Part shown: one piece after another, positions 7,889 to 14,596 of the stretch
Layout of the letters: each line of letters opens with the position of its first letter
Numbering within the stretch: position 1 is the first letter of the stretch
Assembly: GCA_021774955.1 (NCBI GenBank)
Contig: JAJFIN010000379.1
Coordinates: 1-20,034, forward strand
Direction: 5' to 3'
Source of the DNA: Alphaproteobacteria bacterium
GTDB taxonomy: Bacteria; Pseudomonadota; Alphaproteobacteria; M2410
Length of the DNA: 20,034 bases
Notes under the pieces: generated by a model
The model's database searches: none
What the model was told of the DNA's origin: nothing
Seen by the model: only the letters and a program-made list of their open reading frames with translations
Position numbers and translations under genes: made by a program

Positions 7889-8407
7889 GTGAATATTGTG
7901 AGAAACCAGGCGCATGAACGTCATTGTGTAGCGGTGTTGGTCGACAACGAAGCCGGTGTACTTGCACGCGTGATCGGTCTGTTTTCGGGGCGGGGATATA
8001 ATATCGAGAGCCTGACCGTTGCCGAGGTTGATCATGAAGGCCATACATCTCGTATTACTATAGTGACAAATGGGACTCCAATGGTTGTGGAGCAGATCAA
8101 GGCGCAATTGGATCGCCTGGTGCCGGTTCACAAAGTTGTCGATTTGACCGTCGATTTTGACAGTGTCGAAAGAGAGATGGCGCTGGTGAAAGTCTGCGGA
8201 GCTGGCGAGAAACGGGTCGAGGCTCTGCGGCTCTCGGAGGTGTTTCGAGCGCGTGTGATTGACACCACTCTTACCTCCTTTGTCTTTGAACTGACGGGTG
8301 CGCCGTCCAAGATCGATGCATTTGTCACATTGATGCGGCCTTTGGGTTTGGTCGATGTGTCACGCACCGGCGTTGCCGCTATCGCCCGGGGTGTAGAAGG
8401 TTTGTGA
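7889..8407 (+). CDS. ilvH: Acetolactate synthase, small regulatory subunit
   Basis: The small subunit activates IlvB and gives it feedback inhibition by valine (family knowledge). The N-terminal ACT domain is plain in RHCVAVLVDNEAGVLARVIG followed by FSGRGYNIESLTV. A second, ACT-like C-terminal half begins around residue 85 (EMALVKVCGAGEKR). Of three adjacent possible starts (TTG 7886, GTG 7889, GTG 7898), GTG 7889 has the best spacing, 7 bases after AGGA at 7878-7881, and gives 172 residues. TTG 7886 would add one residue. Length is normal for the family. It sits between ilvB and ilvC and is presumably co-transcribed with both. Confidence 0.95.
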   Translation: MNIVRNQAHERHCVAVLVDNEAGVLARVIGLFSGRGYNIESLTVAEVDHEGHTSRITIVTNGTPMVVEQIKAQLDRLVPVHKVVDLTVDFDSVEREMALVKVCGAGEKRVEALRLSEVFRARVIDTTLTSFVFELTGAPSKIDAFVTLMRPLGLVDVSRTGVAAIARGVEGL

Positions 8408-8464
8408 ATAAGAAATTTTGGAATCAGGGACGTTAAGCCCCAATGAGTATGAAAGGTAAATTTG

Positions 8465-9484
8465 ATGCGTGTTTTTTATGATCGCGACGCAGATGTGAAT
8501 CTGATCAAAGGTAAGAAGGTTGTCATAATCGGATATGGTAGCCAAGGCCACGCCCACGCCCTTAACTTGCGCGATTCAGGTGCTGGGGAAATTGTCGTGG
8601 CCTTGCGTGAAGGATCGACATCCGCCAAAAAAGCCGAAGGCGAAGGCATCAAAGTCATGTCTGTAGCTGATGCAGCGAAATGGGCAGATGTTATGATGAT
8701 GTTGACGCCCGATGAGTTGCAGGGCGACATCTATCGGGAACATCTAGTGCCGCATATGAAGCAAGGGGCGGCTCTTTTGTTTGCTCACGGATTGAATGTT
8801 CATTTTAATCTCATCGAACCGCGGACAGATCTCGACATCTTGATGGTAGCTCCCAAAGGGCCAGGCCACACAGTTCGAGGAGAATATCAAAAAGGCGGCG
8901 GCGTCCCGTGCCTCATAGCCGTTCACCAAGATGCAACAGGAAATGCCCATGACATCGGGTTGTCCTATGCATCAGCAATTGGTGGTGGACGTGCAGGCAT
9001 TATTGAAACGACATTCAGAGAAGAATGCGAAACTGACTTGTTCGGCGAGCAAGTGGTTCTTTGTGGTGGACTGGTTGAGTTGATCCGCGGTGGATTCGAG
9101 ACACTCGTCGAAGCAGGTTATGCACCAGAGATGGCTTATTTCGAATGTCTTCATGAAGTTAAATTGATTGTCGACCTGATTTATGAAGGTGGCATTGCTA
9201 ACATGAACTATTCAGTTTCGAACACGGCTGAATATGGAGAGTATGTGACCGGCCCTCGTATCGTCACAGATGAAACCAAGGCTGAAATGAAACGCGTTCT
9301 TACCGATATTCAAGATGGGACATTTGTTCGAAATTGGATGTTAGAAAACAAAGTCAATCAGACAAGTTTCAAAGCGATCCGCGCTCGAAATGCGGTTCAT
9401 CCGATAGAAGATGTTGGAGGTCGATTGCGCGCAATGATGCCGTGGATCACTGAAAACAAGCTTGTGGATAAAGATAAGAACTAG
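8465..9484 (+). CDS. ilvC: Ketol-acid reductoisomerase, class I
   Basis: It isomerises and reduces acetolactate (or acetohydroxybutyrate) to the dihydroxy acid with NADPH and Mg2+, the second common step of branched-chain synthesis. The 339-residue product is the short class I form. The Rossmann motif GYGSQGHAHALN is at about 23-34. Arg48 with Ser51/Ser53 at the end of the second strand fits NADPH preference. Metal-binding blocks ETDLFGEQ and the later EMAYFECLHE are intact. The ATG at 8465 follows AAAGG (8452-8456) by 8 bases, and MRVFYDRDAD is a typical family start. A strong terminator lies 32-60 bases after the stop, so this gene closes the ilv operon. Confidence 0.97.
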   Translation: MRVFYDRDADVNLIKGKKVVIIGYGSQGHAHALNLRDSGAGEIVVALREGSTSAKKAEGEGIKVMSVADAAKWADVMMMLTPDELQGDIYREHLVPHMKQGAALLFAHGLNVHFNLIEPRTDLDILMVAPKGPGHTVRGEYQKGGGVPCLIAVHQDATGNAHDIGLSYASAIGGGRAGIIETTFREECETDLFGEQVVLCGGLVELIRGGFETLVEAGYAPEMAYFECLHEVKLIVDLIYEGGIANMNYSVSNTAEYGEYVTGPRIVTDETKAEMKRVLTDIQDGTFVRNWMLENKVNQTSFKAIRARNAVHPIEDVGGRLRAMMPWITENKLVDKDKN

Positions 9485-9515
9485 ATTTTGAGCAAGCATT
9501 CTGCGTGTTCTGTTG

Positions 9516-9544
9516 AAAAACCCCGGTTTTGTCCGGGGTTTTTT
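9516..9544 (+). terminator. Intrinsic terminator of the ilvBHC operon
   Basis: AAAAACCCCGG (9516-9526) pairs with CCGGGGTTTTT (9533-9543) around a TTTTGT loop, and the right arm runs into six T residues. The A tract on the other side means it may also work in the reverse direction, but no reverse-strand gene needs it here. Confidence 0.95.
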
Positions 9545-9558
9545 GTGATCGCAGTCGC

Positions 9559-9587
9559 ATGACAAATGACGGTAATTAGTTTAGTAT
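9559..9587 (+). promoter_or_regulatory. Putative promoter of the Acg-like/marR pair
   Basis: ATGACA (9559-9564) and TAGTAT (9582-9587) are separated by 17 bp and match the sigma70 consensus at 5/6 and 4/6. It lies just after the ilvC terminator, in a locally AT-rich stretch. The -10 box falls inside the palindrome described next, so a bound protein would block RNA polymerase. Confidence 0.5.
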
Positions 9588-9594
9588 TAAACTA
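9577..9594. promoter_or_regulatory. Palindromic operator candidate for the adjacent MarR regulator
   Basis: TAGTTTA (9577-9583) and TAAACTA (9588-9594) form a perfect inverted repeat with a 4-bp spacer, 18 bp in all. This is the size and base composition usual for MarR-family operators. It covers the proposed -10 box and the start region and ends 33 bp before the Acg-like gene. The pairing with the MarR gene at 10786 is inferred from position. Confidence 0.55.
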
Positions 9595-9627
9595 TATATC
9601 ACCCACAGATACCAAAGAGGGGACAAT

Positions 9628-10773
9628 ATGGTTACGCGTAGGGCATTATTGACAACAGGGGCGGCGTCGATCGTTATCGTCGGTTCTAGTTTATACGGAC
9701 GATCGATTACACGTGTTCCGCAAACGGCGACCCTGCCATGGGCACAGGCCGGAACAGGGTTCCAGGATGCGCGACTTAATGCACTGTCATATGCAATCCT
9801 CGCACCCAATCCGCACAATCGCCAACCATGGTTAGTTGAACTTGTTGGCGATGATGCATTTGATCTCTACTGCCAGTTGGACAGACGACTACCGGATACT
9901 GACCCATTTGATCGACAGATCACGATTGGATTGGGATGCTTCATTGAGTTGTTTGAGATGGCTGCCCATGAGGCGGGTTTTGATGTCAGCGTAGAGCTAT
10001 TCCCAGAAGGTGAATCTTTCCCACGTTTAGATTCTCGCAAGATCGCCCACATAAATATGAGCCCTTCTTCTGTCGACCATGGGAACCCACTGTTCTCGAA
10101 TGCGCTCGAACGGCGTTCGACCAAAACACCTTATGATCTCAATAAATCAGTTGATGGTACTACCCTGGATCAACTGATGACGTATGTAGTACCGGATATT
10201 GCTCTCAATGGCTCGGTTGAAATGGAGCACGTTTCTTCTTTGAGGGAACTAACCTGGCAAGCCTTTTTGGTTGAATATCGAACGCCAAATACGCGTCGCG
10301 AAAGTATCGATCTGATGAGGTTTGGGCCAGATGAAATTGATGCGAATCCGGATGGTATTGAGATGGAAGGACCTGCCCTTGAAGTCATGGCGGATCTCGG
10401 TTTGCTCACACCGGAGACATTAGATGATCCAGATTCGATTGCCTTTTCCACGGGTGAGCAACAGTTTGACGGCATCATTAATTCAGCAATGGGCCATGTT
10501 TGGTTGGTGAGCGAAGGAAATACACGTCATGATCAAATAGTATCTGGTCGAAATTGGATGCGCGTAAATCTCGCGGCTCAGAAATTGGGTCTCGCCATTC
10601 ATCCGCTTAGTCAAATTTTGCAGGAGTATTCCGAGATGACGTCTCTCTACGAACAGTTTCACAATTTTGTGAAAGTAAAGCTACCGCAAAGGGTTCAGAT
10701 GTTGGGTCGCATAGGGTACGCAAAATTTCCTAAACCGACGCCGCGATGGCCACTTGAAAGTCGCATCGTTTAG
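9628..10773 (+). CDS. Acg-like FMN-binding nitroreductase-family protein with Tat signal
   Basis: The 381-residue protein begins with a twin-arginine-type signal (VTRRALLTTGAASIVIVG). It then shows the flavin-binding block APNPHNRQPWLVEL (about 59-72) and the DTDPFDRQITIG segment characteristic of the Acg family, a divergent branch of the nitroreductase superfamily named after a Mycobacterium tuberculosis dormancy protein. Family members bind FMN, and the physiological substrate is unknown. The Tat signal implies that it folds with its cofactor in the cytosol and is then exported. The start is secure: AGAGGGGA precedes the ATG by 4 bases. A MarR-type regulator starts 12 bp after the stop, suggesting one transcript and repression in the absence of an inducer. 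The family call is firm and the function is open. Confidence 0.85.
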   Translation: MVTRRALLTTGAASIVIVGSSLYGRSITRVPQTATLPWAQAGTGFQDARLNALSYAILAPNPHNRQPWLVELVGDDAFDLYCQLDRRLPDTDPFDRQITIGLGCFIELFEMAAHEAGFDVSVELFPEGESFPRLDSRKIAHINMSPSSVDHGNPLFSNALERRSTKTPYDLNKSVDGTTLDQLMTYVVPDIALNGSVEMEHVSSLRELTWQAFLVEYRTPNTRRESIDLMRFGPDEIDANPDGIEMEGPALEVMADLGLLTPETLDDPDSIAFSTGEQQFDGIINSAMGHVWLVSEGNTRHDQIVSGRNWMRVNLAAQKLGLAIHPLSQILQEYSEMTSLYEQFHNFVKVKLPQRVQMLGRIGYAKFPKPTPRWPLESRIV

Positions 10774-10785
10774 GCATCATGATGT

Positions 10786-11310
10786 GTGCGGATTCGTTTG
10801 TCCGCTGAACTGGGGATGGGTTTGTCAAAAAATCGGAAGCAAGAAGAAGGGATCACCTTCCGCGTTCTCAATGAGATTGGGATTATCGATCAATTGTCGC
10901 GGGCTCGTTTTGAACGGGTTCTCGGCGATGATCTTAACGTCTCACAGTTTAGTGTGCTTAATCATTTTGTCCGTGTCGGCGGGAAAAAAAGCCCGTCAAG
11001 GTTGGCTCGTATCTTTCAAGTGACAAAGGCAGCCATGACCTATTCGTTGGGAAAACTCGAAACTAAAGGCTATGTAAAAATAGTTCCAGACCCCAAAGAC
11101 GGGCGCGGCAAAATCGTCGGCATCACCGCTGCGGGACGAAAAGCACATGCGCGTGCCATTAAGGCCACGGAAGAACCTCGAAAAAAAATGATGCGGGCGC
11201 TAAGCCAAACCAAGCTTAAAAAGATGCTTCCTGTTCTCGAAGAGCTGCGAGAGTATTTGGATCGAGAACGCGAGGAATATGATAATTTAATTGAGCCGGG
11301 TCCCCATTAG
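10786..11310 (+). CDS. MarR-family winged-helix transcriptional regulator
   Basis: The 174-residue protein has the MarR layout. An N-terminal helix (about 25-47) is followed by a DNA-binding winged helix. The recognition region is SPSRLARIFQVTKAAMTYSL (about 69-88), and the wing holds the family DxR-type motif in DPKDGRGKIVGIT. A basic C-terminal dimerisation helix (about 130-165) ends the protein. Its location directly behind the Acg-like oxidoreductase and the 18-bp palindrome over that gene's promoter point to local autoregulation, probably relieved by a small aromatic or electrophilic ligand; the ligand is unknown. The start is uncertain: GTG 10786 has only a weak upstream TAGG, and an ATG at 10816 would remove ten residues without touching the domain. 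Confidence 0.9.
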   Translation: MRIRLSAELGMGLSKNRKQEEGITFRVLNEIGIIDQLSRARFERVLGDDLNVSQFSVLNHFVRVGGKKSPSRLARIFQVTKAAMTYSLGKLETKGYVKIVPDPKDGRGKIVGITAAGRKAHARAIKATEEPRKKMMRALSQTKLKKMLPVLEELREYLDREREEYDNLIEPGPH

Positions 11311-11324
11311 CCCGCTCATCGGGC
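11310..11324 (+). terminator. Weak hairpin at the marR stop codon
   Basis: GCCCG (11310-11314) pairs with CGGGC (11320-11324) around CTCAT. It overlaps the last base of the marR stop codon. The following bases (CGTAAAATT) contain no T tract, so termination here would be inefficient or not intrinsic. Confidence 0.3.
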
Positions 11325-11418
11325 CGTAAAATTGGCAAATCGAACTTTCCTAATTCTCATAAGTGCTGCCAAATAGCCTTGCCATAACCTAGAGTTTCAG
11401 CCTAAATGCCCATTCTGT

Positions 11419-11438
11419 TAACTTTTCGGTAAAAGTTA
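11419..11438. repeat. 20-bp perfect palindrome upstream of leuA
   Basis: TAACTTTT (11419-11426) and AAAAGTTA (11431-11438) are perfect inverted repeats around CGGT. It is AT-rich like the Acg operator but has a different sequence. It may be an operator for the leu transcript, a second site for the neighbouring MarR protein, or a weak hairpin; no T tract follows it. Confidence 0.4.
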
Positions 11439-11485
11439 GCGGTGTTGAGTGGTGTCAAATCGCACATCGCGAATATCAGGATTAT

Positions 11486-11557
11486 GAGATGACCCGGCAA
11501 TTGCCGACCATATTGACCGCGAAAACCGACGCTCTTTTGAGCGCGAGAGGTCATCTC
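11486..11557 (+). promoter_or_regulatory. Multi-branch RNA structure closing over the leader ribosome binding site
   Basis: GAGATGACC (11486-11494) pairs perfectly with GGTCATCTC (11549-11557), 54 bases apart. Inside lie two more hairpins: CGGC/GCCG (11495-11506, loop AATT) and CGCTC/GAGCG (11530-11543, loop TTTT). The closing helix includes the last two bases of the leader's ribosome binding site GAGAGG (11545-11550) and ends one base before its GTG start. The pairings are seen in the sequence. That the RNA folds this way, and that it regulates anything, is inference, and it requires that transcription start upstream of 11486. Confidence 0.45.
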
Positions 11558-11558
11558 T

Positions 11559-11612
11559 GTGCACTCATTCCTTCAGAACTTCTCCTCCTTATTAGCCCCT
11601 GAGGGCCGATAG
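11559..11612 (+). CDS. Probable leuA leader peptide (17 residues)
   Basis: A GTG start with GAGAGG (11545-11550) eight bases upstream opens a 17-codon frame, MHSFLQNFSSLLAPEGR, ending at TAG 11610-11612. It contains three leucine codons, two of them adjacent (TTA TTA at 11589-11594), as well as two Phe and three Ser codons. It lies 80 bp before leuA, the position expected for an attenuation leader sensing charged tRNA-Leu. The tandem Leu codons fall directly before the CCCCTGAG arm of a downstream helix, so a ribosome stalled there would disturb the fold. The Leu run is shorter than in enteric leu leaders, so a chance reading frame is possible. Confidence 0.5.
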   Translation: MHSFLQNFSSLLAPEGR

Positions 11613-11663
11613 TTTCGCTGATGAGCGGAGCAGGCACTTAGGGGATGGCTTTTGAGAGTTCTG
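11574..11663 (+). promoter_or_regulatory. Nested long-range helices between leader peptide and leuA
   Basis: Three nested pairings enclose each other. CAGAAC plus TCTC (11574-11579, 11581-11584) pairs with GAGA plus GTTCTG (11654-11663), with one bulged T. CCCCTGAG (11596-11603) pairs with CTTAGGGG (11637-11644), with one G-U pair. TTTCGCT (11613-11619) pairs with AGCGGAG (11624-11630), with two wobbles. The TCCTC within the leader frame could instead pair with GAGGA (11680-11684) of the leuA ribosome binding site. There is no adjacent U tract, so translational control seems at least as likely as transcription attenuation. Confidence 0.4.
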
Positions 11664-11692
11664 GATTTTCATTTTACGTGAGGAATGAGGCA

Positions 11693-13288
11693 ATGAGTGC
11701 CGATAATAAAAAAGACGACAAAACCGACATAATATCTGACCAGGTGGTCATTTTTGACACCACATTACGTGATGGCGAGCAATCGCCAGGCGCATCAATG
11801 ACGCTCAGTGAAAAATTGCGTATTGCTGAAATGCTAGAAGCACTCGGCGTCGACATTATCGAGGCAGGATTTCCTATCGCTTCTAATGGAGATTTTGAGG
11901 CAGTCAATGAAGTCGCGAAACTCCTTTCAGAACCTATTATTTGTGGACTAGCGAGAGCTGGTGCCGCGGATATCGAACGGGCTGCCGAGGCATTGAAACC
12001 AGCAAAGCGTAAACGTATTCACAGTTTCATTTCGACCAGTCCAGTTCATATGAAGCACAAATTGCAAATGGAACCTGAGGAAGTTCTCGAAGCCGTGATT
12101 GGCAGTGTGAGCCACGCCCGTGATCTCGTTGATGATGTCGAGTGGTCACCGGAAGATGCAACACGGACGGATCATGATTTTCTGTGTCGGTGTGTCGAAG
12201 CCGCAATCAAGTCGGGTGCGACGACGATCAATATTCCAGACACGGTTGGCTATTCAGTGCCCCATGAATATGGGGCTATGATTCGCATGCTGAAAGAACG
12301 TGTTCCCAATATGGACAAAGCTGTCATCTCAACTCATTGCCACAACGATTTGGGCCTGGCAGTGGCAAATTCTCTTGCCGGTGTCGCTGCTGGTGCTAGA
12401 CAAATAGAGTGTACTATCAATGGCTTAGGAGAACGTGCTGGCAATGCTGCGTTGGAAGAAATTGTGATGGCACTAAAAACGCGTGTTGATGCTTTGCCTT
12501 ACCACACGGGTATTAAATCTGAGCAAATTGCCAAGACGTCTAAACTTGTTTCCACGATTACTGGATTTCCAGTGCAATACAATAAAGCGATCGTTGGCCA
12601 AAATGCCTTTGCTCACGAATCGGGCATCCATCAAGATGGGATGCTGAAGAACACCGAGACCTATGAAATCATGACACCAGAAAGTGTCGGTGTGGCTCAG
12701 TCAGCTTTGGTTCTTGGTAAATTATCGGGTCGTCACGCGTTTAAAACCAAACTGCAAGAACTTGGCTATGAGATGGGTGAAAATGCGGTCAATGATGCTT
12801 TTCGCCGGTTTAAGGACCTGGCAGATAAGAAACGTGAAGTCTTTGATGACGATATTATTGCGCTTGTTGATGATGAAGCGCGCGATAATGACCGCATCAA
12901 GTTTATCTCGCTTCGCGTTATTGCTGGTTCCCAAGGACCACAAGAAGCGTGGCTGGCTCTGGAAATCGATGGTGAAGAAAGTAGAACAACGGCAATGGGT
13001 GATGGCCCCGTCGATGCGGTGTTTAACGCTGTTAAGGAATTATTTCCACATCAGGGACGGTTGGAGCTCTATCAGGTTCATGCTGTCACGGCAGGTACAG
13101 ATGCCCAAGCAGAAGTCAGTGTGCGCCTCAATGAAGGCGGCAAAATTGTCGTCGGGCGGGGTGCTGATACCGATACGCTCGTTGCTTCGGTGAGGGCTTA
13201 TATCAATGCGCTCAATAAGCTGTTGTTTAAACGCGCACGTACGGCTCCACCTGGAAATGGCTTCCGGATTTCGGGGAATGCCTCCTAG
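11693..13288 (+). CDS. leuA: 2-isopropylmalate synthase
   Basis: LeuA condenses acetyl-CoA with 2-ketoisovalerate, the committed step of leucine synthesis. The ATG chosen gives 531 residues and lies 8 bases after AGGA (11681-11684). An in-frame ATG at 11645 would add 16 residues, but it has no ribosome binding site and lies inside the leader structure. The catalytic TIM barrel is intact: FDTTLRDGEQSPGASM with Arg26 and metal ligand Asp27, STHCHNDLG with ligands His215 and His217, and NGLGERAGNA with Asn251. The C-terminal part (from about 395) is the LeuA dimer domain that binds leucine for feedback inhibition. It stands alone between the MarR cassette and the mre operon, with its own terminator. 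Confidence 0.96.
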   Translation: MSADNKKDDKTDIISDQVVIFDTTLRDGEQSPGASMTLSEKLRIAEMLEALGVDIIEAGFPIASNGDFEAVNEVAKLLSEPIICGLARAGAADIERAAEALKPAKRKRIHSFISTSPVHMKHKLQMEPEEVLEAVIGSVSHARDLVDDVEWSPEDATRTDHDFLCRCVEAAIKSGATTINIPDTVGYSVPHEYGAMIRMLKERVPNMDKAVISTHCHNDLGLAVANSLAGVAAGARQIECTINGLGERAGNAALEEIVMALKTRVDALPYHTGIKSEQIAKTSKLVSTITGFPVQYNKAIVGQNAFAHESGIHQDGMLKNTETYEIMTPESVGVAQSALVLGKLSGRHAFKTKLQELGYEMGENAVNDAFRRFKDLADKKREVFDDDIIALVDDEARDNDRIKFISLRVIAGSQGPQEAWLALEIDGEESRTTAMGDGPVDAVFNAVKELFPHQGRLELYQVHAVTAGTDAQAEVSVRLNEGGKIVVGRGADTDTLVASVRAYINALNKLLFKRARTAPPGNGFRISGNAS

Positions 13289-13328
13289 AATCAAGAGCTA
13301 TTGAGAACTTCTAAAATAATTCAAAATT

Positions 13329-13368
13329 TGAGGCGATTTCATTATGTAAAAAGATGTGAATCGCCTCA
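13329..13368 (+). other. Long-loop inverted repeat after leuA
   Basis: TGAGGCGATT (13329-13338) and AATCGCCTCA (13359-13368) are perfect complements with a 20-base loop. It is followed by TATTGTTC, not a clean U tract. Together with the next hairpin it probably protects or ends the leuA message. Confidence 0.5.
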
Positions 13369-13375
13369 TATTGTT

Positions 13376-13396
13376 CGCGCTTTGGCGTGTTTTTTT
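13376..13396 (+). terminator. Intrinsic terminator downstream of leuA
   Basis: CGCGC (13376-13380) pairs with GCGTG (13385-13389), including one G-U pair, around a TTTG loop and is followed directly by seven T residues (13390-13396). The stem is short but GC-rich. It lies about 90 bases after the leuA stop and separates leuA from mreB. Confidence 0.75.
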
Positions 13397-13431
13397 CACG
13401 CACGGCTAGAATTACGCTTCGAGTATTAACC

Positions 13432-13461
13432 TTGTTTTCTCAATTTTATGCGATGTGTAAG
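13432..13461 (+). promoter_or_regulatory. Tentative promoter for the mre operon
   Basis: TTGTTT (13432-13437) and TGTAAG (13456-13461) are 18 bp apart and match the consensus at 3/6 and 4/6. It is the best pair I could find between the leuA terminator and mreB; other AT-rich spots in this gap are possible. Confidence 0.3.
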
Positions 13462-13503
13462 TCTCTGAGTAATTAGATTTTTCTTGCAACACGGGCGCGT
13501 TCA

Positions 13504-14547
13504 ATGTTTTCAAGTCTTTTGGGTATGCTTTCCGCCGATATGGCGATTGATTTGGGTACCGCTAACACTCTGGTTTATGTAAAGGGTCGCGGTATTGTTC
13601 TGAACGAACCCTCCGTCGTAGCCATTGTCGACAAAGGCGGAAAGAAAACCGTCAAAGCCGTCGGTGATGAGGCGAAGATGATGCTGGGGCGTACACCCGG
13701 TAATATCGAAGCCATTCGACCAATGCGCGACGGGGTGATTGCAGATTTTGAGGTGGCGGAAGAAATGATCAAACATTTCATTCGCAAAGTTCATAATCGC
13801 AGATCATTCGCGAATCCTCAGATTATCATTTGTGTGCCTTCGGGAGCGACTGCTGTTGAACGCCGTGCAATTCAAGAAACTGCGTTATCAGCGGGTGCCC
13901 GTAAGGTTGAACTAATTGAAGAGCCAATGGCTGCAGCAATTGGAGCAGGACTACCGGTAGCTGAGCCGACTGGTTCGATGGTGGTTGATATTGGCGGTGG
14001 TACAACTGAGGTGGCCGTATTGTCACTCGGCGGAATTGTCTATGCGCGCTCTGTAAGAGTTGGCGGCGACAAAATGGACGACGCCATCATTGCTTATATT
14101 CGCCGACATCATAATTTGCTCATCGGTGAGGCTAGTGCTGAACGGATCAAAAAGACGATTGGTTCCGGTGCTATGCCGAAAGAGGGCGAAGATGGCGAGA
14201 TGATGGAAATCAAAGGCCGTGATCTCATGAACGGCGTTCCGAAAGAAATTAAAGTCACAAGCAGACAAATTTCAGAATCTCTTGCCGAGCCAGTTGCCCA
14301 GATTATTGAAGCGGTAAAGGTTGCGCTTGAAGCAACACCTCCTGAATTGGCGGCTGATATCGTTGACAAAGGGATTGTTCTCACAGGCGGTGGTGCCTTG
14401 TTGCAGAATCTGAATGTGGTTCTGCGCGAAGCGACAGGCTTGCCGGTAAGCGTGGCAGATGAGCCTCTATCGTGTGTAGCATTAGGCACTGGGCGGGCGC
14501 TTGAGCATCACAAGCAAATGAGACACATTTTGAAGAACGCATATTGA
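13504..14547 (+). CDS. mreB: Rod shape-determining actin homologue MreB
   Basis: MreB forms membrane-associated filaments that orient the cell-wall elongation machinery. The 347-residue protein shows the actin-fold nucleotide motifs in order: phosphate 1 (AIDLGTANTLVYVKG, about 14-28), the connecting and phosphate 2 region (VVDIGGGTTEVAVLSL, about 160-175) and the adenosine motif (GIVLTGGGALLQNL, near 290-303). The amphipathic N terminus MFSSLLGML is the usual membrane-binding helix and supports this ATG, although no good ribosome binding site precedes it (only GGGCG). A Gly/Glu-rich insert (GAMPKEGEDGEMME) is normal for the subfamily. It is first in the mre-mrd operon; mreC follows after 49 bp. 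Confidence 0.97.
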   Translation: MFSSLLGMLSADMAIDLGTANTLVYVKGRGIVLNEPSVVAIVDKGGKKTVKAVGDEAKMMLGRTPGNIEAIRPMRDGVIADFEVAEEMIKHFIRKVHNRRSFANPQIIICVPSGATAVERRAIQETALSAGARKVELIEEPMAAAIGAGLPVAEPTGSMVVDIGGGTTEVAVLSLGGIVYARSVRVGGDKMDDAIIAYIRRHHNLLIGEASAERIKKTIGSGAMPKEGEDGEMMEIKGRDLMNGVPKEIKVTSRQISESLAEPVAQIIEAVKVALEATPPELAADIVDKGIVLTGGGALLQNLNVVLREATGLPVSVADEPLSCVALGTGRALEHHKQMRHILKNAY

Positions 14548-14596
14548 TTCTAGATGGGGTGTGGGGACATGCGTTTTCATCAGGAGTATGTAACGG

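Larger units (their letters stand above)
11311..11692 (+). other. Gene-free 382-bp leader region before leuA
   Basis: No protein gene of ordinary size fits here. The stretch holds, in order: a hairpin at the marR stop, an unremarkable section to about 11418, a 20-bp palindrome (11419-11438), a closed multi-branch structure (11486-11557), a 17-codon leader reading frame (11559-11612), and long-range pairing around it (11574-11663). I could not find a convincing -35/-10 pair, so the leuA transcript start is undetermined; TTGACC at 11513-11518 lacks a good -10 box. Confidence 0.6.

Noticed and set aside
7679..8131. 150-codon reverse-strand frame opposite ilvB/ilvH
   Set aside because: Shadow of the two ilv genes; the composition shows no domain and both forward genes are certain.
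8443..8481. 12-codon frame overlapping the ilvC start
   Set aside because: Out of frame with ilvC, no ribosome binding site of its own and no meaningful composition; the nearby AAAGG serves ilvC.
13385..13401. GCGTG/CACGC hairpin with a T7 loop after leuA
   Set aside because: It competes with the CGCGC/GCGTG stem that puts the seven T residues directly after the stem, the normal terminator layout.
14588..14593. ATG TAA start-stop pair in front of mreC
   Set aside because: It lies one base after GGAG, too close for initiation, and such pairs occur often by chance.
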